64,000 bases of DNA from Candidatus Helarchaeota archaeon (GCA_019058315.1 JAHPZH010000002.1:1187910-1251909), one strand, 5' to 3'. Numbered from the stretch's first letter, positions 1 to 10,310 are shown. The notes: generated by a model from the sequence alone, not told the origin. Numbers and translations are program-made.

Positions 1-1
1 T

Positions 2-358
2 GATCTAATTGAAGTATTAGGTGCTGAAAGTATAGATTATGAAGGTAAAAGAGTTTGTTGTGGAGGGTTTGTCAAAGGATTGGCTGAAGAAGTGGCATTA
101 GATCTAATTCGTTCTAAATTAAAGGTTTTAAAGGAAATGAATGTTGATGCTGTAATTGTATCTTGTCCATTTTGTTTTTTTCAATTTGATTCCGGTCAAA
201 AGGAGATTTTAAGAGATTTCAGTGAAAGATATGATATTCCCGTTTTAAATTTTACCGATTTATTAGGAATTGCTCTAGATTTGGATATAAAATCATTAGG
301 TCTGAATACACATAGAGTTAAAGTTAAGCCGCTATTAAAAAAATTAGAAAGTCTGTGA
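2..358 (+). CDS. hdrB: Heterodisulfide reductase subunit B (HdrB), C-terminal part, truncated by window start
   Basis: Frame is open from base 2: DLIEVLGAESIDYEGKRVCCGGFVKGLAEEVALD...VSCPFCFFQFDSGQ; CCG and CPFC cysteine motifs typical of HdrB; followed directly by hdrC. Confidence 0.88.
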   Translation, partial: DLIEVLGAESIDYEGKRVCCGGFVKGLAEEVALDLIRSKLKVLKEMNVDAVIVSCPFCFFQFDSGQKEILRDFSERYDIPVLNFTDLLGIALDLDIKSLGLNTHRVKVKPLLKKLESL

Positions 359-900
359 TTTGTATGATAGAAGATTCAAAAACGGTAAACTTTGACGATT
401 TAGATCCAGAATTTGCTCAAAAAGTTATGGAAGAAATGGGTGAAGATATCCTTGCATGTTTTAATTGCGGATGCTGTACCGGTGGATGCCCCATTGTTCC
501 TTGGGAAATGAATATGCGAAAAATAATACAAAAGGTCATACTTGGATTTACAGAAGGTGTTCTTTCAAGTAAAATAATTTGGTTTTGCACAGAATGTAAA
601 GTATGTGGAGAGAGATGTCCCCAGAAGGTTAAACCATTTGAAATAATAATAGCATTACGTCACTTGGCGATTGAAAAAGGAATAATTCCACTTGTTTATA
701 GAGCTATGGCATTAAATTTAGAGAAATCAGGTAGAGTTGCAGAAATTTCGGAAGCAGTTGAATTAAGACGTGAACGTTTAAACATACCAGAAGCAGGTCT
801 TACTTTACCAGAAAAAGTAATTAAAGAATTAAAAACAATTTTAACTGAGACATCATTTGATAGGATATTAAAGGAGAAAGATTATAAAGAGGAGGAATAA
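355..900 (+). CDS. hdrC: Heterodisulfide reductase subunit C (HdrC), two 4Fe-4S motifs
   Basis: CFNCGCCTGGCP and CTECKVCGERCP motifs; overlaps the end of hdrB. Confidence 0.88.
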   Translation: MICMIEDSKTVNFDDLDPEFAQKVMEEMGEDILACFNCGCCTGGCPIVPWEMNMRKIIQKVILGFTEGVLSSKIIWFCTECKVCGERCPQKVKPFEIIIALRHLAIEKGIIPLVYRAMALNLEKSGRVAEISEAVELRRERLNIPEAGLTLPEKVIKELKTILTETSFDRILKEKDYKEEE

Positions 901-903
901 TTT

Positions 904-2220
904 ATAACAGAACCTGCTGTTTTGGTCATTGGTGGGGGTATTGCTGGAATTCAAGCAGCCCTAGATTTAGCTGGACAAAATATTAAGACTTATTTAGTTG
1001 AGAAAAAACCAAGTATAGGGGGACATATGGCTATGTTTGATAAGACTTTCCCGACTTTAGATTGTTCTGCATGCATTTTAACACCAAAAATGGTTGAAGT
1101 AGAAAAACACTCAAAAATACAGCTTCATACATATACTGAAGTAAAAAAAATTGAAGGATCGGTTGGAAATTTTAAAGTAGAATTGCTGAAAAAGCCAAGA
1201 TACGTTCAAGAAGAAATTTGCACTGGCTGTGGTGATTGTGTAGAAGTCTGTCCAGTTGAAGTTCAAAATGAGTTTGATAGAGGTTTTGGGGTAAGAAAAG
1301 CGATTTACATCCCATTTCCCCAAGCTATTCCTTTGAAATACATCATAGATAAAGAATCTTGCATCTCCTGTAAGTTATGTAATACAACATGCAAAGCCAA
1401 TGCGATAGATCATGAAGAAAAACCACAATATATTGAAATAAAAGTATCTGCAATTATAATTGCAACAGGTTACGAGTTATTTGACGCAGATTATAAAATA
1501 AACTATCCTAATTATGGTTATAAAAAATATCCTAATGTCCTCACAACCATAGATTTTGAAAGATTTTTAAATGGTAGTGGACCAACCCAAGGTCACCCTA
1601 TTCGATTATCAGATGGGAAAATTCCTAAAAGTATTGCCTTTATTCAATGCGTAGGCTCTCGCGATCCAAACCAAGGTGTAGCAAATTGTTCAAGAGTATG
1701 TTGCATGGTGTCAATTAAACAAGCAATTCTGGCAAAGGAGCATATTCCTAATTGTGAGATATCGATATTTTATATTGATATACGAGCATTTGGAAAGTAT
1801 TTTGAAGAATTTTATAATATGGCTAAAGAGAGATATAAAATAAAATTCATTAGGGGAAAAGTAGCTGAAATCAATGAAGATAATGAAACAAAAAATTTGA
1901 TTGTGAAAGTAGAAAATACTGAAACCGGTGAATTTCTCAATAAAGAGGTAGATCTCGCTATTTTATCTATAGGAAGCAAGATTTCGAAAGGTTCGGTCGA
2001 AATTAAAGATATATTAGAAAATAAATTCCATATTCCGTTTGTTCGTGATGATGGATTTTTCTTTCAAATAGATACAGAAATTTCTGCAGTAGATACAAAC
2101 ATTCCTGGAATTTATGTAACTGGATATGCAACTGGACCAAAAGATATTCCTGATTGTGTAGCTTATGGTAGTGCAGCTGCAACGAGAGCTGCATTAATTG
2201 CAAGAGAGGTGGAATTCTGA
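904..2220 (+). CDS. hdrA: HdrA-like FAD/4Fe-4S protein, short form lacking the N-terminal HdrA domain and C-terminal ferredoxin
   Basis: VLVIGGGIAGIQAALDLA Rossmann motif, FPTLDCSACILTPKM, CTGCGDCVEVCP and CISCKLCNTTC. The ORF track starts at TTG 922, but the frame begins after the hdrC stop, with an ATA codon at 904 downstream of GGAGG. Confidence 0.85.
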   Translation: MTEPAVLVIGGGIAGIQAALDLAGQNIKTYLVEKKPSIGGHMAMFDKTFPTLDCSACILTPKMVEVEKHSKIQLHTYTEVKKIEGSVGNFKVELLKKPRYVQEEICTGCGDCVEVCPVEVQNEFDRGFGVRKAIYIPFPQAIPLKYIIDKESCISCKLCNTTCKANAIDHEEKPQYIEIKVSAIIIATGYELFDADYKINYPNYGYKKYPNVLTTIDFERFLNGSGPTQGHPIRLSDGKIPKSIAFIQCVGSRDPNQGVANCSRVCCMVSIKQAILAKEHIPNCEISIFYIDIRAFGKYFEEFYNMAKERYKIKFIRGKVAEINEDNETKNLIVKVENTETGEFLNKEVDLAILSIGSKISKGSVEIKDILENKFHIPFVRDDGFFFQIDTEISAVDTNIPGIYVTGYATGPKDIPDCVAYGSAAATRAALIAREVEF

Positions 2221-4190
2221 TGGTTGAAAATAAGGTCAGACTAGGTGTTTTTTTATGTAGTTGCGGCGTAAACATAGGTGGGATAATTAATATTCAAGAA
2301 TTAAACGAGTTTTGCAAAGGTTTAGATGATGTTATTTTCGTTGGTGAATCCGAATTTGTATGTTCTTCCATAGGGCAAAATTTAATAAAAGAAAATACTG
2401 AAAAATTCAACCTAAATCGAATTCTAATTGCTTCATGTAGTCCGAAAATGCATGAAGATACGTTTAGAAAATTATTAAATGAAATTAATATCAATCCATA
2501 TCTTCTTGAAATTGTAAATCTTCGAGAACAATGTAGTTGGTGTCATTCAGATGATCCTAAAGCAGCTACTGAAAAGGCAAAATCCTTAATTAAAATGGCT
2601 GTGGCTCGACTTAGAAATCTGGAACCACTACCAACAAAAGAAGTCGGCATAAACAAGACCACTTTGATAATCGGAGGAGGTGTAGCTGGAATGCGAGCTG
2701 CGCTTGACATAGCAGAAAGAGACTATCAAGTATTTTTACTAGAAAAAAAGTCATATCTTGGTGGCCATATTGTGCAACATAATGTCCTATTTCCTAATAA
2801 CAGTAATCCATTAGAAATTTATGAAAGATATATAAAAGAATTTGAATATCGAAAAATCAAAGTATTAACAAATTCTCAATTAGAAGATATTGATGGCTAT
2901 ATTGGTAATTTTACAGTTACAATAAAATCTAATCCAAATTTCGTGAATAGCTCTTGTAATTTATGTGGAGAATGTGAAAAAGTATGTCCAATTGAAGTTG
3001 AAAATGAGTTTAATCTTTCCTTAAATAAAAGAAAAGCAATATATCTACCTTTTTCAAATGCTTTTCCTAAAAAATTTACCATTGATAACACTTCCTGCAC
3101 GAAATGTGGAAAATGTGTTAAAGTATGTAAGCAAAGTGCAATTAATTTGAATGCTCATGAAGAAGTTCAAAGGATTAATGTCGGAACTATAATTGTTTCC
3201 ACTGGTTTTGATACTTATGAACCCATTGATGAGTATGGTTATGGGACTTCACCTAATATTTTAACTTTACTTCAGATGGAAAGAATATTAAGCAAAACTG
3301 GACCTACAAAGGGTAAGATTTTAAGAATATCTGATAAAAGGGTACCAAAAAGAATTGTCTTTATAGGTTGTGTAGGATCTCGGGAACCAACTCATGTAAA
3401 TACACCACGACATTATTGTTCACGAATTTGTTGCTCCTCAATTATGATGAATGCAATACATATAAAGGAAGAGGACCCCGATATTGATGTTGTAGTTTTA
3501 TATCGTGATATCCGAACTCATGCTAGAGGGAATGAAGATTTATATACCCGAGCAAGAAAAATTGGGGTAAAATTCATTAGATTTTCTATCGATAACAAAC
3601 CTAAAGTTATTATAGATTCAAATAAAGATTTGTTACTAGTCAAAGTTTATGATAATTCTCTTCAAATAAATTTTGATATCCCTTGTGGCTTAATTGTGTT
3701 AGCATCTGCTATAATTCCCCCTTCTAATATAGGAAATTTGACATCTATACTAAGATTAACAACTTCACAAGATGGATTCTTTCAAGAACTGCATCCGAAA
3801 TTGGCTCCATTAAATACAATTAATAAAGGAATTTATATTGCTGGAGCTGCCCAAGCACCAAAGGATGTTATTGATAGTATTTCCCAAGCTTCTGGAGCAG
3901 CAGCAAAAGCTTTAATTCCAATGGAACAAGGTTATATTCCAATTGAATCAGCCATAGCCCACATCGATGAAAGTCTGTGCAGTGGTTGTGGAGTGTGTAT
4001 AGAATCATGTGCATTTAATGCTATTGAATTGGAAGCAACACAAAATATAAAAACTGCTCAAATTATTGAAGCTGCCTGTAAAGGTTGTGGTGCATGTGGA
4101 GCAAGCTGTCCCTCTGGAGCTATAAAAATTTTACATTATACAGATAAACAGATATATTCAGCTTTAGAAGCACTTTTAAAATCAACTTAA
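2220..4190 (+). CDS. hdrA: HdrA, full-length form with N-terminal HdrA domain and C-terminal 2x[4Fe-4S] ferredoxin
   Basis: N-term VRLGVFLCSCGVNIGG, FAD motif IIGGGVAGMRAALDIA, C-term CSGCGVCIESC and CKGCGACGASCP. Confidence 0.88.
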   Translation: MVENKVRLGVFLCSCGVNIGGIINIQELNEFCKGLDDVIFVGESEFVCSSIGQNLIKENTEKFNLNRILIASCSPKMHEDTFRKLLNEININPYLLEIVNLREQCSWCHSDDPKAATEKAKSLIKMAVARLRNLEPLPTKEVGINKTTLIIGGGVAGMRAALDIAERDYQVFLLEKKSYLGGHIVQHNVLFPNNSNPLEIYERYIKEFEYRKIKVLTNSQLEDIDGYIGNFTVTIKSNPNFVNSSCNLCGECEKVCPIEVENEFNLSLNKRKAIYLPFSNAFPKKFTIDNTSCTKCGKCVKVCKQSAINLNAHEEVQRINVGTIIVSTGFDTYEPIDEYGYGTSPNILTLLQMERILSKTGPTKGKILRISDKRVPKRIVFIGCVGSREPTHVNTPRHYCSRICCSSIMMNAIHIKEEDPDIDVVVLYRDIRTHARGNEDLYTRARKIGVKFIRFSIDNKPKVIIDSNKDLLLVKVYDNSLQINFDIPCGLIVLASAIIPPSNIGNLTSILRLTTSQDGFFQELHPKLAPLNTINKGIYIAGAAQAPKDVIDSISQASGAAAKALIPMEQGYIPIESAIAHIDESLCSGCGVCIESCAFNAIELEATQNIKTAQIIEAACKGCGACGASCPSGAIKILHYTDKQIYSALEALLKST

Positions 4191-4198
4191 TTGGAGTA

Positions 4199-4636
4199 AT
4201 GAATTTGGATAATGAGTTTAATCCCCGAATTGTAGCATTTTGCTGTAATTGGTGTGCATATGCAGGTGCAGATCTAGCGGGAACCAGTAGGATGCATTAT
4301 CCTCCAAATATCCACATAATTCGAGTCATGTGCTCTGGCAGAATAGACCCTGAACTAATTTTAAATGCTCTCCGTTTAGGTGCAGATGGGGTTTTAATTG
4401 CGGGGTGCCATCCAGGGGATTGCCAGTATATATCTGGAAATGAAAAAACAATTAGACGTTTTAAGATATTAGAGAAATTATTAACGCAATTTGGTTTCAA
4501 TAAAGAACGTGTGCGATTAGAATGGATTTCTGCTTCTGAATCAACAAAATTTGTGGAAAAAGTCAAGGATATGGTTGCAAAAATAAAAAAAATAGGAAAA
4601 AATCCTTTATGTAAAAATTTAAAAAGTATTAAATAA
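4199..4636 (+). CDS. mvhD: MvhD/VhuD-type [2Fe-2S] electron transfer subunit linking hydrogenase and HdrA
   Basis: CCNWCAYAGADLAG...MCSGRIDPELILNALRLGADGVLIAGCHPGDCQYISGN. Confidence 0.9.
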   Translation: MNLDNEFNPRIVAFCCNWCAYAGADLAGTSRMHYPPNIHIIRVMCSGRIDPELILNALRLGADGVLIAGCHPGDCQYISGNEKTIRRFKILEKLLTQFGFNKERVRLEWISASESTKFVEKVKDMVAKIKKIGKNPLCKNLKSIK

Positions 4637-4683
4637 CTATTTTTTTAATATTAAAGGTTTCAATTTACGAGAGGTCAATTGAA

Positions 4684-6714
4684 ATGATTTCGGATAATAC
4701 ACTTTTTTATGACTGGTTCAGCTTTATTTTTCGAATTATTGCGCTTTTAATTTTATATTCTTTCTTAACACTATCAAGTATTGCTACGCTAGATAAATAT
4801 CGAAGAATCGACAGAGAGGACTTCTCTAAACAAACTGGTGAATACCTTGGATTACCCGTACCAATTATTGTATTAAATTCATTAATATTGGGCATAATAG
4901 GAATCCTCATAGTATATCCAATTTCTTTTTCTCAAGAAATATATGCTATATACGAATTAGTATCGGGATCTGTTCTATGTATATTATTCGTTTGGTTGAT
5001 AATTGATATTACATATCATAGACCAAGTGAAAAGTCAAAGACAATAACGTTATTAATTTCATATGGTGGATTTATACTTCTCTTGCCATGTTTACTTTTT
5101 TCTGAAGGAATTATGTTGATATTTTTCACCCTATTTATCATTTATATAAATAGTGAATTGAATGGAGCAACTGTTTGGATTATTTGGGATATAGATCCCG
5201 AAAAAAACAAAAGTTTGATCTCCATTTCATTAATTTCCTTTATCATGGTACCCACTTTAACTATATTGTGCGCAATTTATCCCGATCCTGCAATACAAGC
5301 AGGTCTAGGAGTTTCCGCCATATGTAATGCATTAACTACATTATACTATTCAGAATTGATTCAAGGAAAGAAATTTTACTTAAATTTGGGAGGTTTGGTT
5401 TCCTTTGGGTCTACAATATTTATTTCTCTATTCCTTCCAACTCCCATTACTGGCAGTTCAATAAATTCATCATTGATTACTGCGCTTTTTATGAATGGTA
5501 TTTGCTTTGCATATCTATTAAATTTATTAATAAAGCGTAAATTTGATTTTGAAGAAAATAACAGATCTAAAACTCTACTTGGATCTTTAACTTTTACATT
5601 CGCTTTTTGGATTCTTTTTGTTTCAGTTAATTCAATTCTTAGTAACTCTACGGGAATAATTCCAATTCAGGGTAATTTTTGGAGTATAATAACCGTAATT
5701 CCCTTTGTGTTTTTAAGCTTCATGATTGCAATTTTCCAAACTATTATGTTATTTATTCTTACTTCAATAGCAGCATATGACCTTCAGTGGGTTCAAGATT
5801 TGGTTGAATGGTTAAAAAGACAAGAAGAATTCTTCTTATATTCAAGTATTGTTATTTTTATTACTTTAATTATCCCATTAATCGTTGGCGGAATTTGGCC
5901 TTCAAGTTGGAGTGTTTATCCTGAAATGTTGATGATAACGGTGATATTATGGGTAGCGGGATTGATATGCCTTTCTGCCACCTATTTTGGTTTTAATGAG
6001 AGAGTTTTTGAATCGATGATATGCTATATATGCTATATTGGACTTGGATTGGCTTACGGTATAGTTTTTGCTCCAATGGCACTTGGGACATTGGGACTTA
6101 TTGGCTTGGTTGTAATATCAACGATTTTATTGGGGCTTGCAATATTTGAAGAAGACCTCGATTTAGAGTATATACTACCTATAATAGTTGCAGTTTTTTC
6201 AATGATATTAGGAATCTTTTTGATGTACTTAAGACTTGATAATCAAATAACTAATCCTGATACAGCTAATTTAGCTGGAATGTTTGAGTGGTTTTTTGCA
6301 CTTTTATTTGCAGCTAATGCTGGTACGGTAGCTGCTTATTTTATTGTAGAAAAAAGGGAAAGAGTAATTGGTATTTTAATATTAGGAATTGTATTAATTT
6401 CTTTAACCCATTTAATTCTGTTTGTTTGGGATACTAGGCATTCAATGGCCTTATCTTATTGCTGGATTGCCACAGGTGTGATTTTAATAATACCATCACT
6501 ATTTGTTGTATTTAATTCCCTTTGGGATGCTTTACACGAGGATAAGTGGAGCTCAGTAATAATGTCAATTCTCTCAGCTATTATTATTATGTTTGCATCT
6601 GGAACTAAATTTACTCCAGGTCTAGGAGATTTTGGAAATTCAATTATTGCAATAATTCTAGCTATCAGTTTGGTCGTAGGATATTATATACTTACTAGAA
6701 GGCATGAGATATAA
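4684..6714 (+). CDS. Large multi-pass membrane protein of unknown function
   Basis: 676 aa with many hydrophobic segments across its length; no family recognised. Confidence 0.7.
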   Translation: MISDNTLFYDWFSFIFRIIALLILYSFLTLSSIATLDKYRRIDREDFSKQTGEYLGLPVPIIVLNSLILGIIGILIVYPISFSQEIYAIYELVSGSVLCILFVWLIIDITYHRPSEKSKTITLLISYGGFILLLPCLLFSEGIMLIFFTLFIIYINSELNGATVWIIWDIDPEKNKSLISISLISFIMVPTLTILCAIYPDPAIQAGLGVSAICNALTTLYYSELIQGKKFYLNLGGLVSFGSTIFISLFLPTPITGSSINSSLITALFMNGICFAYLLNLLIKRKFDFEENNRSKTLLGSLTFTFAFWILFVSVNSILSNSTGIIPIQGNFWSIITVIPFVFLSFMIAIFQTIMLFILTSIAAYDLQWVQDLVEWLKRQEEFFLYSSIVIFITLIIPLIVGGIWPSSWSVYPEMLMITVILWVAGLICLSATYFGFNERVFESMICYICYIGLGLAYGIVFAPMALGTLGLIGLVVISTILLGLAIFEEDLDLEYILPIIVAVFSMILGIFLMYLRLDNQITNPDTANLAGMFEWFFALLFAANAGTVAAYFIVEKRERVIGILILGIVLISLTHLILFVWDTRHSMALSYCWIATGVILIIPSLFVVFNSLWDALHEDKWSSVIMSILSAIIIMFASGTKFTPGLGDFGNSIIAIILAISLVVGYYILTRRHEI

Positions 6715-6836
6715 CCAATATTTTATCCTGATACCTCTCCAGAAAAAGAAAAAGCAGAATCATAAGAACAATTAGTTATTTTTTGTAGATCTTGATTCAT
6801 TAAATTGTTGAAATAGATTAATGAGAGGAATATTAT

Positions 6837-8483
6837 ATGACTACTATTAAGATTAATGACGAGTGGCTCCTCTATGCGTTAAAGAATGAAGTTGGAAAAA
6901 CTTTAACAAAGAAAAAACTTGCTGATATCACATATTTAGATTGGAGCGAATATAGAGATGAAGCTGGGGAAACTTGGGAACCAATAGGTGACATTCAAGG
7001 GCTTGAATATTGTATTAATCTAGAGGTCTTATCATTTGACGGCAATTCAGTTACAGATCTTTCACCTTTAAGTGGTTTAAAAAAACTAAAAGAAATTTGG
7101 CTTGTGGGTAATTCCGTAGAAGATGTGAGTCCAATTAGCAAATTACCAAACCTTGAAAAGCTCGTTCTAGATCTAAATTCCAGCCTTAAAGATATAAGTC
7201 CACTATCAAGTCTCCCATCTATTAAATATATCAATATAAGTAGTACGAGTGTAAGAGATATTACCCCCCTACAAAATTTAAACACTCTTGAAGAATTAAG
7301 TTTATATATTGACAATTTAGACTTATCTCCAGGAAGTAAAAATCGCGAAGTTTTAATTAACCTTATAAATAAGGGAGTTAAGGTAAATAATAGAAAAATC
7401 GAAGAACTTACCAAAGAAGCAGCATCAAAAATCAAGTTAAAAAAATCAGCTTCCTTTGAAGATAAGCTAAGAGCTCAAGGGGCTTTTAACATTACTAAAA
7501 TAATTGTTAATAAAGGAATAAACGGAATTGATGGAGAAAGAGGTAATACTCCATTACATATGGCTTTAGAAAATTATTTTATCCTGAAAGAAAATCTAAT
7601 AGATCAAACCGCTGTTGTTCAATTACTTATAGAAAATAAAGCTGATTTGAATAGTAAGAATAAAAATGGACACACACCTCTAAGCTATTATTTAAATAAT
7701 AACAAGGATGCTGAATTAAAAATAGTGAAAATCCTAATAGATAATGGAGCAGATGTCAATTTATCTTATGGTTATACAAATCCTCCTATTTATTATGCAA
7801 TAAAGGAAAATAGGACTGATATCATAAATTTACTTATAGAATCTGGAGCATCAGTTAATGAACCTATAATTTTCAATGCTCTTTGTCAACATGGATATAT
7901 AGATATTGTTGAAAGGCTCTTAAAAGATGGGTATAAGACCAATCAAAAAGAAAAAAATTTTGGAAGAACACCACTTTTTTCTGGAGTTGAGGGAAATCAG
8001 ATTGAAGTAATACAAATTCTCCTAAATTATGATGCTGACGTGAATTTTAAAGATGAACTTGGAGCCACACCCTTACTTGTTGCTAATAACAAAGAAGTTC
8101 TTAAAATATTGCTTGAGAATGGTGCCGATATAGATGCAGTTGATGAATATGGTCAAAATGCTTTATTTGGTTTGTTAATAGGAGAAAGGTATGAATGTAT
8201 TAAGTATCTACTAGAAAAAGGGATTCAAGTAAATATTAAAGATAAATATGGAAATACTCCTTTACATAGAATTCATTATGACTCATATAACCCTCAAGAG
8301 TCTTTAGATATAATAAACCTCCTTGTGAAATATGGTGCTGATGTAAATGCCCGTAATAATGAAAACAAAACACCTTTAGATTTGTTGCAAAATCCAAGTA
8401 TGATAAAAAGACTAAATTTCTTAATGAAAAAGAAGAAAAAGCAGAAAAAGAAACAGAAAAAAACAAAAAAGAAAAAAAAGTAG
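6837..8483 (+). CDS. Leucine-rich repeat + ankyrin repeat protein with Lys-rich C-terminal tail
   Basis: N-term LRRs (LSPLSGLKKLKEIWLVGNSVEDVSPISKLPNLEKLVL), then ankyrin repeats (GNTPLHMALENY..., NGADVNLSYGYTNPPIYYAI...); ends KKKKKQKKKQKKTKKKKK. Confidence 0.88.
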   Translation: MTTIKINDEWLLYALKNEVGKTLTKKKLADITYLDWSEYRDEAGETWEPIGDIQGLEYCINLEVLSFDGNSVTDLSPLSGLKKLKEIWLVGNSVEDVSPISKLPNLEKLVLDLNSSLKDISPLSSLPSIKYINISSTSVRDITPLQNLNTLEELSLYIDNLDLSPGSKNREVLINLINKGVKVNNRKIEELTKEAASKIKLKKSASFEDKLRAQGAFNITKIIVNKGINGIDGERGNTPLHMALENYFILKENLIDQTAVVQLLIENKADLNSKNKNGHTPLSYYLNNNKDAELKIVKILIDNGADVNLSYGYTNPPIYYAIKENRTDIINLLIESGASVNEPIIFNALCQHGYIDIVERLLKDGYKTNQKEKNFGRTPLFSGVEGNQIEVIQILLNYDADVNFKDELGATPLLVANNKEVLKILLENGADIDAVDEYGQNALFGLLIGERYECIKYLLEKGIQVNIKDKYGNTPLHRIHYDSYNPQESLDIINLLVKYGADVNARNNENKTPLDLLQNPSMIKRLNFLMKKKKKQKKKQKKTKKKKK

Positions 8484-8499
8484 TGAATTTCTCAATAAC

Positions 8500-8520
8500 A
8501 CATTCAATTTATTTGAATGT
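8500..8520. terminator. Inverted repeat between convergent genes, possible terminator hairpin
   Basis: ACATTCAA-tttat-TTGAATGT, 8-bp arms, in the gap between convergent stops. Confidence 0.35.
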
Positions 8521-8522
8521 AA

Positions 8523-10310
8523 TTATTTAATAAGATTAATGAAATCTTTATCATCCTTAATAAATTCGAATGCTTCTTCTTCCTTAGCTTTGTTTTTAAA
8601 TTCTGAATCTATTTGGATAGCTATTTTAAGAGCCTCTAATGCTTTATCTTCATTTTTTAACAAAGCATAGGTATATGCCATTTTAAACCATCTTCCAGCA
8701 CCTTTAGTATGATCTTTTAAAATTTCATTATGGATTTCAATGGCTTTATTCAAATATTGTTTTGATTCTTCATTTCTTCCAAGTAACGTAAGCATGTGTC
8801 CTGCATCACACCAAATATCAGGATCTAATGCTATATCAGTCTCATACTTTAAAACTTTGGCATAAAATTTAAAAGCTTCCTCATATTTACCTTCTTTTTC
8901 GTAGTCAAAAGCCTTATTTGCCCATTTCTCGCATACCCTTTCAAGATATACCTCTTCAATTTCCTTTCTTACACTTTTAAACCCATCTTCAGAATAAAAT
9001 TTCCAATTTCTCTCTTTGATTAATTTTTCTTTTTCCTCACTATTCATTAATGTTATAAAGCCGCCCCACTCAACCATGTCATACGGATCATATAAGTCAA
9101 AAAAATAACCTGAGTCTTGAATAATTTTGTTAATTTGATTGATAAATGAATAATCAAAATAATCTCCAAAATAATCTTGAGAAATTGTATGAATTTTTCC
9201 TTTGTATTTAAATGAAACTTCGATTGGTCCTTCCTTACTAAGCCATATCTCTTTAATATTTTCAAATTTCACGATATTTCGACCAATAGGATTGAGATCT
9301 TGAACAAACTCCTTGTACCGCTTAGCTTTTTCAAAAACTGCATAATCCAAATTCGCATCTCCCATCATTGGACAATTATAAACCCGATCTTTATCTAGAA
9401 ATAGTAAAGGTAAATCAGCTTCATTTCTATTTGGTGAAAACATCCAAGGAGAATCCTCCATGAGTTTGTAAATTTTATTAATAAAATCTTTCTTGGAGAA
9501 ATGTTTGTATTTCTCAAAAAATCCCATCCCTCTGAAAAAATCTACAGCTTTAGATAACCATTCACCAATTGGATCTCCTTTTTGTTTTGCGGCTAATTCG
9601 CCCATGAAAATCTGAGTTCCAATATCAAATGCATTTTCTGCTGGAATATATCCATTTTCATTTTTAATATATAAATCAGCTCCATTTTGAACCAAAAACT
9701 CAATTGTTTTAAAATGTTCATCTGGTTTCTCTTTACGTTGTAAAGTCCCTGCTGCATGATGAAGAGGTGTTGATTTATAATCATCTTGAGCATTAATTAA
9801 AGCACCCGCTTCAATCAGGATCTTAATTACTTCAAGATTTAAATTTAAGGCTGCTAAATGCAAAGGAGTACTTTTATAATCAGTGAGGGCATTAACATCA
9901 AATCCTGATTTTAATAAATATCTCACAAGCCATTCTGATCCGCCAATACATGCAATATGAAGTGCATTTCTTCCATCTGGTTTTTGATTTATATCTACTC
10001 CTTTTTCAATTAATAATTTTGCAATTTCCGTATATCCTTTTCTTGCGGCTATCAGGAGTGGTGTATATTTTTTATATGGGCTCCCAAATGATTGTTCTTT
10101 TGCTTCAATATCTACACCATATTCTAGTAATAGTTTAACAGATCGGAGATCATCATTAAAAATCGCACAATGCAATGGATTTTGCCCATGTTTATCAAAA
10201 ATATCGTCTACTTTTAAGCCAGTTTTCAAAATCTCCTCAATTTGTTTGTATTTTCTACCTTTTATTGCTTTAAATATTTTATGGTCTTTCATTTTTAACC
10301 CAAAGGACAA
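8523..10310 (-). CDS. Ankyrin repeat protein with C-terminal TPR-like region
   Basis: HGQNPLHCAIFNDDLRSVKLLLEYGVDIEAK, NALHIACIGGSEWLVRYLLKSGFDVNA; C-term A-x-x-Y-E-x-G-K-Y-E-E-A-F-K-F-Y TPR pattern. Confidence 0.85.
   Translation of the reverse strand: MSFGLKMKDHKIFKAIKGRKYKQIEEILKTGLKVDDIFDKHGQNPLHCAIFNDDLRSVKLLLEYGVDIEAKEQSFGSPYKKYTPLLIAARKGYTEIAKLLIEKGVDINQKPDGRNALHIACIGGSEWLVRYLLKSGFDVNALTDYKSTPLHLAALNLNLEVIKILIEAGALINAQDDYKSTPLHHAAGTLQRKEKPDEHFKTIEFLVQNGADLYIKNENGYIPAENAFDIGTQIFMGELAAKQKGDPIGEWLSKAVDFFRGMGFFEKYKHFSKKDFINKIYKLMEDSPWMFSPNRNEADLPLLFLDKDRVYNCPMMGDANLDYAVFEKAKRYKEFVQDLNPIGRNIVKFENIKEIWLSKEGPIEVSFKYKGKIHTISQDYFGDYFDYSFINQINKIIQDSGYFFDLYDPYDMVEWGGFITLMNSEEKEKLIKERNWKFYSEDGFKSVRKEIEEVYLERVCEKWANKAFDYEKEGKYEEAFKFYAKVLKYETDIALDPDIWCDAGHMLTLLGRNEESKQYLNKAIEIHNEILKDHTKGAGRWFKMAYTYALLKNEDKALEALKIAIQIDSEFKNKAKEEEAFEFIKDDKDFINLIK

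Noticed and set aside
904-2220. HdrA checked for selenocysteine at TLDxSAC
   Set aside because: The codon is TGT (Cys), not TGA.
4199-4636. MvhD/VhuD checked for selenocysteine
   Set aside because: All expected positions are Cys codons (CCNWC, MCSG, AGCHPGDC); no in-frame UGA.
8425-8483. A-rich tract as a non-coding simple repeat
   Set aside because: It stays in frame as a Lys/Gln tail up to a normal stop; kept as coding, though an indel should be checked.
8500-8520. ACATTCAA/TTGAATGT repeat as an operator related to 56722-56749
   Set aside because: Half-sites match but are in opposite arrangement and lie between convergent gene ends; a terminator hairpin is simpler.
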